DNA of 64,000 bases from CALMEC01 sp964628685 (GTDB lineage Bacteria; Actinomycetota; Thermoleophilia; Miltoncostaeales; Miltoncostaeaceae), in the NCBI GenBank assembly GCA_964628685.1, contig CAZVNM010000001.1, positions 186,001 to 250,000 of the forward strand, written 5' to 3'. The translations under genes and the position numbers were made by a program. The notes under the pieces were generated by a model. The model was not told where the DNA came from, made no database searches, and worked only from the letters and a program-made list of their open reading frames with translations. This document shows, one piece after another, positions 17,422-25,783 of this stretch (within the stretch, counting starts at the first letter, position 1; each line of letters starts with the position of its first letter).

Positions 17422-18143
17422 CGCGCTCCTGCGACGGCCGCCTGCACCTGCAGGCCGCGCAGCGTCGCGATGCCGCCGTCGGCCAGGTCGAGCATCGCGC
17501 CCAGTTCCTCCCGGGAGAACGTCTGCCCCTCCGCGGTGGCCTGCACCTCGACGATGCGCCCCGAGCCGGTCATGACCACGTTCATGTCGACCTCGGCGGT
17601 GGAGTCCTCCACGTAGCAGAGGTCGAGCAGCGGATCGCCGCCCACGATGCCGACACTCACCGCCGCCACCGAGTCGGTGAGCGGCAGTTGCGCGATGGCC
17701 CCGCGCGCCACCAGCCCGCGAAGCGCCATCTCGAGCGCCACGTACCCGCCGGTGATGCCGGCGCAGCGCGTGCCGCCGTCGGCCTGGATGACGTCGCAGT
17801 CCACCCACACCATGCGCTCGCCCAGCGCCTTCAGGTCGGTGACGGCCCGCAGCGAGCGTCCGATGAGCCGCTGGATCTCCTGGGTGCGCCCGTCCACCTT
17901 GCCGCGGGAGGACTCGCGCTGGCGGCGCTCCCCGGTCGAGCCGGGCAGCATGCCGTACTCGGCGCTGACCCATCCGCGGCCCTTGCCCCGCAGCCACGGC
18001 GGCACCGACTCCTCCACCATGGCGGTGCAGATGAGGCGGGTCTCGCCCACCGTGATGAGCACGCTGCCGCTCGCGGACGGGATGAAGCCGGGCTCGATCC
18101 GCGTCGGGCGCAGTGCGTTGGGGGTTCGTCCGTCAGCACGCAT
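17418..18143 (-). CDS. rph: Ribonuclease PH
   Basis: A 241-residue phosphorolytic 3'-5' exoribonuclease that trims tRNA 3' ends. Family signatures include the N-terminal RADGR, TRIEPGFIPSASGSVL, the RGKGRGWVSAEYGMLP block and the phosphate-site region GRTQEIQRLIGRSLRAV. It is of full length. The ATG at 18143 lies eight bases from a TATGAT box without a Shine-Dalgarno sequence, so the operon head is probably leaderless. It is the first gene of the rph-rdgB-membrane-zinc-ribbon operon. Confidence 0.96.
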   Translation of the reverse strand: MRADGRTPNALRPTRIEPGFIPSASGSVLITVGETRLICTAMVEESVPPWLRGKGRGWVSAEYGMLPGSTGERRQRESSRGKVDGRTQEIQRLIGRSLRAVTDLKALGERMVWVDCDVIQADGGTRCAGITGGYVALEMALRGLVARGAIAQLPLTDSVAAVSVGIVGGDPLLDLCYVEDSTAEVDMNVVMTGSGRIVEVQATAEGQTFSREELGAMLDLADGGIATLRGLQVQAAVAGAR

Positions 18144-18151
18144 GGGGTCCG

Positions 18152-18157
18152 ATCATA
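18152..18157 (-). promoter_or_regulatory. Putative -10 box, leaderless rph promoter
   Basis: TATGAT on the minus strand ends eight bases before the rph ATG at 18143. Confidence 0.5.
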
Positions 18158-18374
18158 AGGAGCGCGTCCGACGGCGGTCCGCGTCCGGTGCCGGTCGGGC
18201 CTTCAAGTCCCCACGCCGGCGCGCCGATGGTGTCCGCGATGACCGCGATCGCACGGTCATCGCGGCGACCCCGCAGACGGCCACGGAGCGCGACCGGTCA
18301 CGAGCTCCGTCACCGCCCACCCGTCACCGGCCCCATCGACCGAACCCCATCGTCCCGAACCCCATGGAGCGACC

Positions 18375-18755
18375 GTGCTCGATATCGACATCTCCGCCCT
18401 GCACGACAGCTGGATCGACCAGAAGAAGTACCTCAAGGACGGGCTGATCGCCGGCGACATCTGGGACCGCTCCAGCGGCCTGTCCATCGCCGACCTCGAC
18501 CTCAGCCCCGAGGCGACGGCCCTCTTCAACCGGCTGACCGACGAGCTGGCGGACACGCTGGCGGGGTCGGGTTTCCCGGCGCTCAACCGCTACCTCCTCC
18601 TCAACCTCGAGGACGACAAGCTCTTCGTCATCGTCCGCCACGGTGACGACCTGCTTCAGGGTCTCCTGCTCGACCCGAAGAAGGTCAACATGGGCATCCT
18701 CCTCGGCGTCTCGATCCCCAGGGCCCTGCAGCAGGTGCAGTCCGCCCGTTCCTGA
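18375..18755 (+). CDS. Roadblock/LC7-like domain protein (paralogue 1)
   Basis: A 126-residue single-domain protein. It closely resembles the N-terminal 120 residues of the next gene; shared stretches include the GDIWD/SIDIWD region, ALFNR, SGFP, HGDDL.QG.LLD and GILLG.(S/A)IPRA. The order of an amphipathic helix, a strand-turn-strand with DGLIAGDIWDRSSGLSI, a long helix and a final beta hairpin plus helix resembles the Roadblock/LC7 fold. I infer that from pattern, not from a search. The start is GTG at 18375, with GGAG five bases upstream. Confidence 0.7.
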   Translation: MLDIDISALHDSWIDQKKYLKDGLIAGDIWDRSSGLSIADLDLSPEATALFNRLTDELADTLAGSGFPALNRYLLLNLEDDKLFVIVRHGDDLLQGLLLDPKKVNMGILLGVSIPRALQQVQSARS

Positions 18756-18783
18756 ACCTCGGTTTCTTCTCGAAGGAGTACCA

Positions 18784-19638
18784 ATGCTTGACGTGAGACT
18801 CGACGTACTGGACGCGGGCATCGACGCCACCAAGACCACCCTGCGCGACGGCATCATCAGCATCGACATCTGGGACAAGGCGACCGGCCTCTCGCTCACC
18901 GGCTGGAACGGCAACCCCACCGCCGTGGCGCTCTTCAACCGGATGACGACCGAGCTGGACGAAACCCTCCTCGGCTCGGGCTTCCCGAAGCTGAAGGACT
19001 ACTACCTGGTCGACCTCGCCGACGACAGGTCGATGGTGATCATCGACCACGGCGACGACCTCATGCAGGGCTGGCTGCTGGACACCACCAGGGCCAACCC
19101 GGGCATCCTGCTGGGCATCGCGATCCCCAGGGCCATCCGGACCGTCGAGGAGGCCAGGCGGGACCCCGCCGACGCGCCCGCGGACGACGCGGCCGTCCGG
19201 CTCGACCTCATCCTCGCGGCCGGCGGGACGGCGCTCTGGGACATGACCGTCGACGCCGGCGACCCGGTCGCCCCCGAGACCACCGTCACCTGGACCCCCG
19301 AGTTTCGGGCGATGCTCGGGTACGGCGACGAGTCGGAGTTCCCGAACGTGCTCGAGTCGTGGTCCGGCCGGCTTCACCCGGATCACCTCCAGCCCACCCT
19401 GGACGCGTTCACCGCGCACCTCACCGACCGCACCGGGAAGCGCCCGTACGACGTGGAGCACCTGCTGCAGCGCGGCGACGGCGAGTACCGGTGGTACCGG
19501 GTGACCGGCGCGACCACGCGTGACGCCGACGGCGCCCCGCTTCGGGTGGTCGGCGTCCTCACCGACATCCACGACGGGCGGATCGCGTCCGGCGACGAGG
19601 AGTGGCGCGCCCACGACGCGCGCGGCGCGTCCGACTGA
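18784..19638 (+). CDS. Roadblock-like domain fused to PAS (paralogue 2)
   Basis: A 284-residue protein. Residues 1-125 duplicate the preceding gene. A short Ala/Asp-rich linker leads to a PAS domain (about residues 140-265) with WTPEFRAMLGYGDESEF, HPDHLQPTLDAF and GEYRWYRVTGATTRDADG, the PAS_3 pattern. It ends with a hydrophilic tail and has no kinase or cyclase output domain, so it is probably a soluble sensor or adaptor. AAGGAG lies eight bases before the ATG at 18784. It is 28 bases downstream of paralogue 1, in one operon. Confidence 0.8.
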   Translation: MLDVRLDVLDAGIDATKTTLRDGIISIDIWDKATGLSLTGWNGNPTAVALFNRMTTELDETLLGSGFPKLKDYYLVDLADDRSMVIIDHGDDLMQGWLLDTTRANPGILLGIAIPRAIRTVEEARRDPADAPADDAAVRLDLILAAGGTALWDMTVDAGDPVAPETTVTWTPEFRAMLGYGDESEFPNVLESWSGRLHPDHLQPTLDAFTAHLTDRTGKRPYDVEHLLQRGDGEYRWYRVTGATTRDADGAPLRVVGVLTDIHDGRIASGDEEWRAHDARGASD

Positions 19639-19801
19639 GCGGAGCGCGCCAGGGTTGTGTGGCCGGCGCACCCACGGCGCGCGCGGCTCGTCCACCGGGG
19701 GTCCGGGCCGCGCGCTCGGACCCCTCACGGCACGACCCCGGGGCCGGTCCAACGGGAGGTTGACCGGCTCGGGGTCGCGTGATCCCGTCATCCGGCTGCA
19801 G

Positions 19802-19807
19802 TAGGCT
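19802..19807 (+). promoter_or_regulatory. Putative -10 box, leaderless sirtuin promoter
   Basis: TAGGCT ends seven bases before the ATG at 19815. No Shine-Dalgarno sequence is present. Confidence 0.5.
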
Positions 19808-19814
19808 TGCGACC

Positions 19815-20591
19815 ATGTCCGACGAGGCGAGGGACCTGGCACGACTCCTGCACGAGGCACGCTATGCGGTGGTGCTGACCGGTGCGGGCATCTCCACCGA
19901 GAGCGGCATCCCCGATTTCCGGTCGCCGGGGGGTCTGTGGGAGAAGTACGACCCCATGGTCGTGGGCTCCATGGACACCTTCATGCGCGATCCCGCGCAG
20001 TTCTGGGACTTCCACCGCCCGCGGTTTGCGATGACCGACGCGGTGGAGCCCAACGCCGCCCACCACGCGGTCGCCGAGTTGGAGCGCCGCGGCATCGTGA
20101 ACGCCGTCATCACGCAGAACATCGACGGTCTGCACCGACGCGCGGGTTCCGAGGACCCCATCGAGATCCACGGCTCGCTGTCGGGGGGACGCTGCCTGCG
20201 CTGCGACTTCCACGTCTCGCGCGACGAGCTCCTGGCACGGGCCGACGCCGCCGAGGACGGCGTGCCCCGATGCAACTGCGGCTTCCAGCTGAAAAGCCAC
20301 GTCGTCCTCTTCGGCGAGATGCTGCCGCCGGCCGCGATGGAGGCCATGTTCGAGGAGGCCGGGCGGGCCGACGTGCTGCTGGTCATCGGGTCGAGCCTGC
20401 TGATCTCGCCGGTCAGCGACGTGCCGGGCATCGTCCTTTCGGGCGGCGGTCGCGTGGCCATCCTGACCGAGGGCGACACGCCCTATGACCACCGCGCCGA
20501 GGTCCGCATCCGCACCAAGGCGGCCGAGACCATGCCGCTCGTCATCGCCGAGCTCGACCGGCTGGGCGGCGACCGGTCCGCCGGCGCGTGA
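19815..20591 (+). CDS. NAD-dependent protein deacylase (Sir2 family)
   Basis: A 258-residue cytoplasmic sirtuin. The NAD-binding motif GAGISTESGIPDFRSP, the motif TQNIDGLH, the catalytic His in EIHGSL and a four-Cys zinc site (CLRCDF, then CNCGF) are present. It removes acyl groups from protein lysines using NAD+. It lacks the Tyr-x-x-Arg pocket typical of desuccinylating SirT5-type enzymes as far as I can see, so deacetylation is the likelier activity. The stop overlaps the serB GTG (GTGA). Confidence 0.93.
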   Translation: MSDEARDLARLLHEARYAVVLTGAGISTESGIPDFRSPGGLWEKYDPMVVGSMDTFMRDPAQFWDFHRPRFAMTDAVEPNAAHHAVAELERRGIVNAVITQNIDGLHRRAGSEDPIEIHGSLSGGRCLRCDFHVSRDELLARADAAEDGVPRCNCGFQLKSHVVLFGEMLPPAAMEAMFEEAGRADVLLVIGSSLLISPVSDVPGIVLSGGGRVAILTEGDTPYDHRAEVRIRTKAAETMPLVIAELDRLGGDRSAGA

Positions 20592-21844
20592 CCGACCCCG
20601 CGGGGGATGCGGCGCCGGACGACGTCCCGTCCCTCCTCGTCACCCTCGCCGGCCCCGACCGGCCCGGGATCTCGACCGCGGTGTTCGCCGCGCTCCGCGG
20701 GCTCGACGTACAGGTGCTCGACGTCGGGCAGGCGGTCCTGCGCGGCCGGCTGAACCTGGCGATCCTCCTGGGGCTGGGGGATCCGGACGAGCGGACCGAG
20801 ATCGAGGCCCGCGTGGGTGCGGTCGCCGGCCGGCTCGATCTCACCGCGACGTTCGTGGCGGGCACCGGCGACAACGACCCCAAGCGCTCCGGACGGGCGA
20901 TCGTCACCGTGCTGGGCCACCCGCTGCGCGCCGCGCACATGGCCGCCGTCACCCAGACCCTGTGGGAGCACGGCGCCAACATCGACCGCATCCGCCGCCT
21001 GTCCCGCACCCCGGTCACCACGATCGAGCTGGCGGTGTCGGGAGCCCGCGCCGACGGGCTGCGCCGCGAGCTGGCGGCCATCGCGGTGGAGCATCGCGTC
21101 GACATCGCCGTCTCCCCCGCCGGGCTCGCGCGGCGCGCGCGCAGGCTGGTGGTGATGGACGTCGACTCCACCCTCATCACCGGCGAGGTCATCGAGATGC
21201 TGGCGGCGCGCGCCGGACGCGAGGACGAGGTGCGCCGCGTGACCGAGGCCGCCATGCGCGGCGAGCTCGACTTCGCCGCCAGCCTGCACCGGCGCGTCGC
21301 CGCGCTCGCCGGGCTGGATGCGGCCGTGCTGGACGAGGTCCGCGCCGACGTGCGCCTCACTCCCGGGGCGCGCACGCTGTGCCGCACGCTTCGCGAGCTG
21401 GGGTTCTCCATCGCGCTGGTGTCCGGCGGCTTCACCGAGATCGTCGAGCCCCTGGGCCGTGAGGTCGGGGCCACCTACGTCCGGGCCAACCGCCTGGAGG
21501 TCGAGGACGGCGTCCTCACCGGCCGCGTGAGCGGTCCGGTCGTCGACCGGGCGGGCAAGGCGGCGGCGCTGCGGGAGTTCGCGGCGGCCGAGGGCGTGCC
21601 CCTCTCGCGCACCGTGGCGATCGGCGACGGCGCCAACGACCTCGAGATGATCGCCGCCGCCGGCCTGGGCATCGCGTTCAACGCAAAACCCGTGGTGCAG
21701 GCGCAGGCCGACACGTCGGTCAACGTCCCCTACCTCGACTCGGTGCTCTACCTGCTGGGCATCACGTCGGATGACGTGGCCGAGTCGCAGGCGGCCGCCG
21801 CGGAGACCACCGCCGCGGCCACCGCGGTCGATGCAGTACCCTGA
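20588..21844 (+). CDS. serB: Phosphoserine phosphatase with N-terminal ACT region
   Basis: A 418-residue protein. The first 180 residues contain two ACT-like regulatory modules (LLVTLAGPDRPGISTAVF and the segment after GRAIVTVLGHP). The C-terminal HAD phosphatase has VVMDVDSTLITGEVIEMLA, VSGGFTEI and GDGANDLEMI. It catalyses the last step of serine synthesis, phosphoserine to serine, and the ACT part suggests feedback control by serine. The length matches actinobacterial ACT-SerB enzymes. It is coupled to the sirtuin gene by GTGA and overlaps the asparaginase gene by 14 bases. Confidence 0.95.
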   Translation: MTDPAGDAAPDDVPSLLVTLAGPDRPGISTAVFAALRGLDVQVLDVGQAVLRGRLNLAILLGLGDPDERTEIEARVGAVAGRLDLTATFVAGTGDNDPKRSGRAIVTVLGHPLRAAHMAAVTQTLWEHGANIDRIRRLSRTPVTTIELAVSGARADGLRRELAAIAVEHRVDIAVSPAGLARRARRLVVMDVDSTLITGEVIEMLAARAGREDEVRRVTEAAMRGELDFAASLHRRVAALAGLDAAVLDEVRADVRLTPGARTLCRTLRELGFSIALVSGGFTEIVEPLGREVGATYVRANRLEVEDGVLTGRVSGPVVDRAGKAAALREFAAAEGVPLSRTVAIGDGANDLEMIAAAGLGIAFNAKPVVQAQADTSVNVPYLDSVLYLLGITSDDVAESQAAAAETTAAATAVDAVP

Positions 21845-22844
21845 TCCGATCGCCGCGACGTCCGACAGATCCCGCACGCTCGCGGTCATCCAGACCGGCG
21901 GGACCATCGGCAGCCGCCCCGACCTGCTGGGGGATCTGCGTCCGGACGAGCACATGCTGGACGACGAGATCGCCGAGCTCGCGGGATTCGATGTGCGCGT
22001 GCACCGGCCGTTCACCCTGCCCAGCCCGCACGTCACACCGGCGCACATGCACGAGCTGCGCGAGCTCATCCACCGTGTCGCGCCCGAGGTGGGCGGAATC
22101 GTCGTCACCCACGGCACCGACACCCTGGAGGAGACAGCCTTCTACCTCCACTTGACGGTGAGTGTCGACGTTCCCGTGGTCATCACCGGCAGCATGCGCC
22201 ACTCCCAGGAACCCAGCTGGGACGGGCCCTTCAACCTCTGGTCGGCCGCACACACCGCGATGCACGAGTACTCCCGCGACCGCGGCGTCATGGTCGTCTT
22301 CAGCGGCGACGTATTCGACGCGCGGACGGTCACCAAGGTCCACACGACCGGCCTGGAGGCGTTCAGCGGGTACCCGGGGCCCATCGGACGCATCGACACG
22401 CTGGAGGGCCGTCCGGTGCTGCGGTACTTCGCCCGCCCGGAGCGGCGCACCCCGACGCCCGCCGAGCCGCCGACCGCCCACGTCGAGATCCTCACCGCCT
22501 ACGCCGGCTGGCGCGGCGAGGGGTTCACCGAGGCCCTCGAGCGCTCCGACGGCCTGGTGATCGCCGCGATGGGCTGCGGCAACCTGCCGCCCGACCTGGT
22601 GGAGCTGATCGAGGCGAGCGACAAGCCGGTCGTCATCTCCACCCGCACCGACATCGGCCCGATCCTCCCGATCTACGGGTACGAAGGCGGTGGCAAGACC
22701 CTGCAGCGGGCGGGTGCGATCCCGGCGTCGTTCCTGAACGCGTTCAAGGCGCGCATCAAGCTGATCCTGCTGCTCTCGCGCGGGTTCGACCTGGAGCGCA
22801 TCGAGGCCTCGTTCCGGGCCCTCGAGTCGTCGTATGTGACCTGA
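21831..22844 (+). CDS. L-asparaginase (type I/II family)
   Basis: A 337-residue amidohydrolase converting asparagine to aspartate and ammonia. Both catalytic Thr motifs are visible: AVIQTGGTIGSRP near the N-terminus and the THGTDTLEETA motif. TGSMRHSQEPSWDGPFNL and the Lys in the C-terminal half are also family-typical. No signal peptide is seen, so it is probably cytoplasmic. The ATG at 21831 lies inside the end of serB, giving serine and aspartate/asparagine metabolism in one transcript. Confidence 0.93.
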   Translation: MQYPDPIAATSDRSRTLAVIQTGGTIGSRPDLLGDLRPDEHMLDDEIAELAGFDVRVHRPFTLPSPHVTPAHMHELRELIHRVAPEVGGIVVTHGTDTLEETAFYLHLTVSVDVPVVITGSMRHSQEPSWDGPFNLWSAAHTAMHEYSRDRGVMVVFSGDVFDARTVTKVHTTGLEAFSGYPGPIGRIDTLEGRPVLRYFARPERRTPTPAEPPTAHVEILTAYAGWRGEGFTEALERSDGLVIAAMGCGNLPPDLVELIEASDKPVVISTRTDIGPILPIYGYEGGGKTLQRAGAIPASFLNAFKARIKLILLLSRGFDLERIEASFRALESSYVT

Positions 22845-22853
22845 GCCGGATGG

Positions 22854-23207
22854 TCACGCCTCGAGCGGCCCGGATCGGCCATGCCCGGGCAGCCACGCCT
22901 CCGCCTCGGAGGAGGTGACGTATCGAGCGTTCGCGCGGCGCAACGATGCGAGGAGATCCGCCACCGCCGACACGAACAGCTCACGGTAATCGGCGACAGA
23001 CTCCACGTCGAGGATGAACGGGAAGTGGAGGAAGTCGCGTTCGGTGGTCGCGCCGGGGTCATACTCGTCGTTGTCATCGATGCCGAGCTGGAGCGACCAG
23101 CCGGCCGCATGCTCGCCGTTCCATCGGAGGCGGAGGTCGGACCCGAGCTGATCCATGAGTCGCGCCTTCCCACCGTTCGGGAGCCGAACATAGATCGACG
23201 CCCTCAT
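22854..23207 (-). CDS. Small protein of a putative immunity cassette
   Basis: A 117-residue acidic, aromatic-containing protein that I do not recognise. Its ATG overlaps the stop of the 57-residue gene (ATGA), making it the third gene of a tightly coupled run headed by a SUKH-3 immunity gene. Base composition is visibly less GC-rich than the flanking genes. Immunity proteins of polymorphic toxin systems are usually of this size and character, so an immunity role is a guess from context. It converges on asparaginase with a 9-base gap. Confidence 0.65.
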   Translation of the reverse strand: MRASIYVRLPNGGKARLMDQLGSDLRLRWNGEHAAGWSLQLGIDDNDEYDPGATTERDFLHFPFILDVESVADYRELFVSAVADLLASLRRANARYVTSSEAEAWLPGHGRSGPLEA

Positions 23208-23377
23208 ATCCCTGTACCCAGCAGCACGGTCGTGCCTGGCGCAATGAACTGCCTCGGAACGTACTCGGCCAGCCACACGAAATCGTTGCTCTCTGAGACC
23301 GAGATTCCAGCCGCCACATCAGTGCCGCCGACCGGCACTGAGCCGCCGGATCCGGTCGCCGTTGCGGATGTGGTCAC
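23204..23377 (-). CDS. 57-residue protein between two immunity-type genes
   Basis: This short gene starts with GTG overlapping the SUKH-3 stop (GTGA at 23377-23374), and its TGA overlaps the next ATG (ATGA at 23207-23204). The product has a Gly/Ser/Thr-rich N-terminal half and a C-terminal part, SNDFVWLAEYVPRQFIAPGT, that looks folded. Codon-overlap at both ends and the sensible composition support it as real. It may be a diverged remnant of a toxin or an adaptor; no family is recognised. Confidence 0.6.
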   Translation of the reverse strand: MTTSATATGSGGSVPVGGTDVAAGISVSESNDFVWLAEYVPRQFIAPGTTVLLGTGI

Positions 23378-23814
23378 TCAGCCTCCACCAATCGGTCCAG
23401 GTGACCGCGATCATCAACGAAGAGGGCCGAAACCAACTCCCGGCCGCCGGCACCCAGGAGTCCATAGTCGTCGTCGAACCCGCCCCAGACATCACCCTCG
23501 TCATCGACCATGACGGTCAGCACCGACTTAAAGATGCCGACGGGCGTCAACCGGCGGCCGACACTCGCACTGTATGCCTCACACCACTCCCGCGATGCAT
23601 CGCCGGCGGCGCGAACACCGTCGATCCAAAGCTCGCTTGCCTGACGCGACCGGATCGTGAGCCCGGTGAACTCCTCGAGGAACGCGCGGACCGGTCGACC
23701 AACCGCGTACCCGGCCGCGACGAGCGCAGCCACATCCGCGCCCACGTCGACATGTCGCCCCGGGAACCAGCCCGCACGAGCAAGTAAACGTTCCTCTTTG
23801 GGCCGTCTCGCCAC
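23374..23814 (-). CDS. SUKH-3-type immunity protein
   Basis: A 146-residue protein. AGWFPGRHVDV at the N-terminus, FLEEFTGLTI in the middle, the RRLTPVGI segment and a final strand with VDDEGDVWGGF reproduce the SUKH-3 pattern found in immunity proteins of bacterial polymorphic-toxin systems. It would bind and neutralise a secreted toxin domain. No toxin, secretion gene or Rhs repeat occurs in the window, so it is an orphan. The start is GTG at 23814, seven bases after the alpha/beta-hydrolase stop, so it may be read from that operon. Confidence 0.75.
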   Translation of the reverse strand: MARRPKEERLLARAGWFPGRHVDVGADVAALVAAGYAVGRPVRAFLEEFTGLTIRSRQASELWIDGVRAAGDASREWCEAYSASVGRRLTPVGIFKSVLTVMVDDEGDVWGGFDDDYGLLGAGGRELVSALFVDDRGHLDRLVEAE

Positions 23815-23821
23815 CCGCCCC

Positions 23822-24850
23822 CTACGTCAGCGTGTCGCGTCCCGGCCACCGGTGCGGCGGCAGGTCGTCGCGGTCGGGGAGTTCCGGCCAGGTCGACTCG
23901 CCGGGCACCGACGGCGCGATCGTGCGGTCCAGCCAGGCGATGCACCGGTCCACCGCCTGCCCCGTGCACCCCGAGAAGACGTGGTTGGCGTCGCGGACGA
24001 TCGAGAGGTCGACGCTGGGCACCCCTCCCTCGAGCGCCACGTGCTCGAGCTCGGTGCCGTCCGAGAGCGGCACCATCAGGTCGTGTTCGGCCTGGACCAG
24101 GCAGATGGGCACGCGGATCGATCCGATCTGACGCACCGAGTCGGCCGCGTCGGCGTGGGGTCCGCGGGAGAACCACCAGGTCCGGTAGGTCCACACCTCG
24201 GCGTGGGCCGGCTCGTCGGTGGGCCCGTTGGCCCGCCGGACGATGAAGATCTCGTCGGGACCGTGGTCGTCGTCCAGCGAATCGCCGATCAGCGCCAGCG
24301 CACGCTCGACAACGGTGTCGTACCCGGGGATCGAACCGAACCGCGACCACCGCCGCTTGAGGGAGTCGGGCAGCGACCTGGGGTGGGCGAAGGTGGCGAG
24401 CCCCACCACCTCGGGGCGCTGACGCAGCGACTGGTAGTGGGTGACCATGGTGGAGCCCATGCTGTAGCCGGCCAGCACGATCCGCCGGTGGCCCATCCGC
24501 CGCGCCAGGTCCACCCACGCGTCAAGGTCGTACGGCGTGCGGTGGAAGAGCCCGCCGCCGAAGAACGCGCCGTAGTTGGCCATGCGCGTGTTGACCGACA
24601 GCACGCTGAACCCGGCGAGTGCCAGGGCGTGCGCGATCCGCCGCGGCACGCCGCTGATGTAGTTGCCGACCGAGCCGTGGACGACGATCACCATGAGCCG
24701 GCGGCGGGCGGCCGGTCCCTGCTTGGGGATGAGCGCCAGCCCGTCCCAGGTGATGCCGTCCTCGGTGTCGACCGTGACCGGATCGAGGTGCAGGCTGCGA
24801 TCGTCGCGCAACGCCACGTGGCGGCGCGACGCGTGCGGCGGAATCCTCAC
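23822..24850 (-). CDS. Alpha/beta hydrolase (tandem copy 2)
   Basis: A 342-residue predicted esterase or acyl hydrolase. The oxyanion region is IVVHGSVGNYISG, the nucleophile elbow is LAGYSMGSTMV (Ser in GYSMG), the Asp lies in VQAEHDLMVPL, and the His in RDANHVFSG. It resembles the adjacent gene throughout, including the YRTWWFSRGP block opposite WRTWWHSRGP. The GTG at 24850 overlaps the upstream stop (GTGA). No signal peptide is seen. The substrate is unknown. Confidence 0.85.
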   Translation of the reverse strand: MRIPPHASRRHVALRDDRSLHLDPVTVDTEDGITWDGLALIPKQGPAARRRLMVIVVHGSVGNYISGVPRRIAHALALAGFSVLSVNTRMANYGAFFGGGLFHRTPYDLDAWVDLARRMGHRRIVLAGYSMGSTMVTHYQSLRQRPEVVGLATFAHPRSLPDSLKRRWSRFGSIPGYDTVVERALALIGDSLDDDHGPDEIFIVRRANGPTDEPAHAEVWTYRTWWFSRGPHADAADSVRQIGSIRVPICLVQAEHDLMVPLSDGTELEHVALEGGVPSVDLSIVRDANHVFSGCTGQAVDRCIAWLDRTIAPSVPGESTWPELPDRDDLPPHRWPGRDTLT

Positions 24851-25743
24851 GACACGCGGTCCAGCCACCGTTGCACCGCGCGGGTCACGATGACCTCGCG
24901 TCCCTTGAAGAAGTGCGTGGCCCCCTCGACCATGTGCAGTTCGACGTCGTCGTTGCCCCCGGCGCGCGCGGCCTCCGCCAGCCGCCCGGCCTCCTCCGGG
25001 TACACCACCTCGTCGGCCGTCCCCTGGATCATCAGGATCGGCGCCCGGACGTCGGCGATCTGCTTCCAGGTGCGCACCGAATCGGCCTGCGGGCCGCGCG
25101 AGTGCCACCAGGTCCGCCACGTGTAGACCTCACTGTCCTTCGGCAGACGGGTCGGGCCGCGGCTTCGCATGATCGTGAAGAGCCGGTCCGGGTGGCGGGC
25201 GTTGGGGTTGGCCGCGATCGCGTCCGCGACCATCCGGGACATCTGCTCGTAGGAGGGGTCCGAGCCCCACTGCTCGCAGCGCACCTCCAGCGACTCCGGC
25301 AGGCCCCACGGCGCCCCGTAGAGCACCACGCCGCGCAGGTGCGGCAGATCGCGCGTGGCCGCGAACCGCACCGCCATGGTGGCACCGCTCGAGTAGCCGC
25401 TCAGGATGAGGCTGTCGTAGCCCTCCTCCAGAAGCCACGCCACCGCGGCGTCCAGGTCGAGCATCGCCTCCTCGGGGATGGCGTCGCCGAACAGCTGCCC
25501 CACGTTGCCCATTCGCGTCTGTGCGACGAGCATCGGCACGCCGGCGCGCGCGTAGGGCGAGGGAAGGAAGCGCAGGGTGCCGACCAGGAAGTTGCCCATG
25601 ATGCCGTGCACGTGCACCTGAGCGGTGCGCCGTCCCGTCCGCCGCTCCCGGACCCTGGTCGCACGCTCGTCGACGTGGAAGAGGGCGTCGTACTCCTCAC
25701 CGTCGGCGGCGAGGATCGTGACGAATTGGCGTGTGACGGCCAT
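24847..25743 (-). CDS. Alpha/beta hydrolase (tandem copy 1)
   Basis: A 298-residue hydrolase paralogous to the next gene. It has HVHGIMGNFLVGT near the oxyanion hole, nucleophile elbow LSGYSSGATMAV, Asp in IQGTADEVVYP and His in VEGATHFFKG. The TRMGNVGQLF segment corresponds to TRMANYGAFF in copy 2, so the pair arose by duplication. The ATG at 25743 is eight bases after a TAGCGT box, so it may be leaderless although it follows the murI gene by 40 bases. Confidence 0.85.
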   Translation of the reverse strand: MAVTRQFVTILAADGEEYDALFHVDERATRVRERRTGRRTAQVHVHGIMGNFLVGTLRFLPSPYARAGVPMLVAQTRMGNVGQLFGDAIPEEAMLDLDAAVAWLLEEGYDSLILSGYSSGATMAVRFAATRDLPHLRGVVLYGAPWGLPESLEVRCEQWGSDPSYEQMSRMVADAIAANPNARHPDRLFTIMRSRGPTRLPKDSEVYTWRTWWHSRGPQADSVRTWKQIADVRAPILMIQGTADEVVYPEEAGRLAEAARAGGNDDVELHMVEGATHFFKGREVIVTRAVQRWLDRVS

Positions 25744-25751
25744 GACGGCGG

Positions 25752-25757
25752 ACGCTA
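25752..25757 (-). promoter_or_regulatory. Putative -10 box, leaderless hydrolase promoter
   Basis: TAGCGT on the minus strand ends eight bases before the ATG at 25743. Confidence 0.4.
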
Positions 25758-25783
25758 GTACAGGTCGGGGGGTTCGGGCATCG

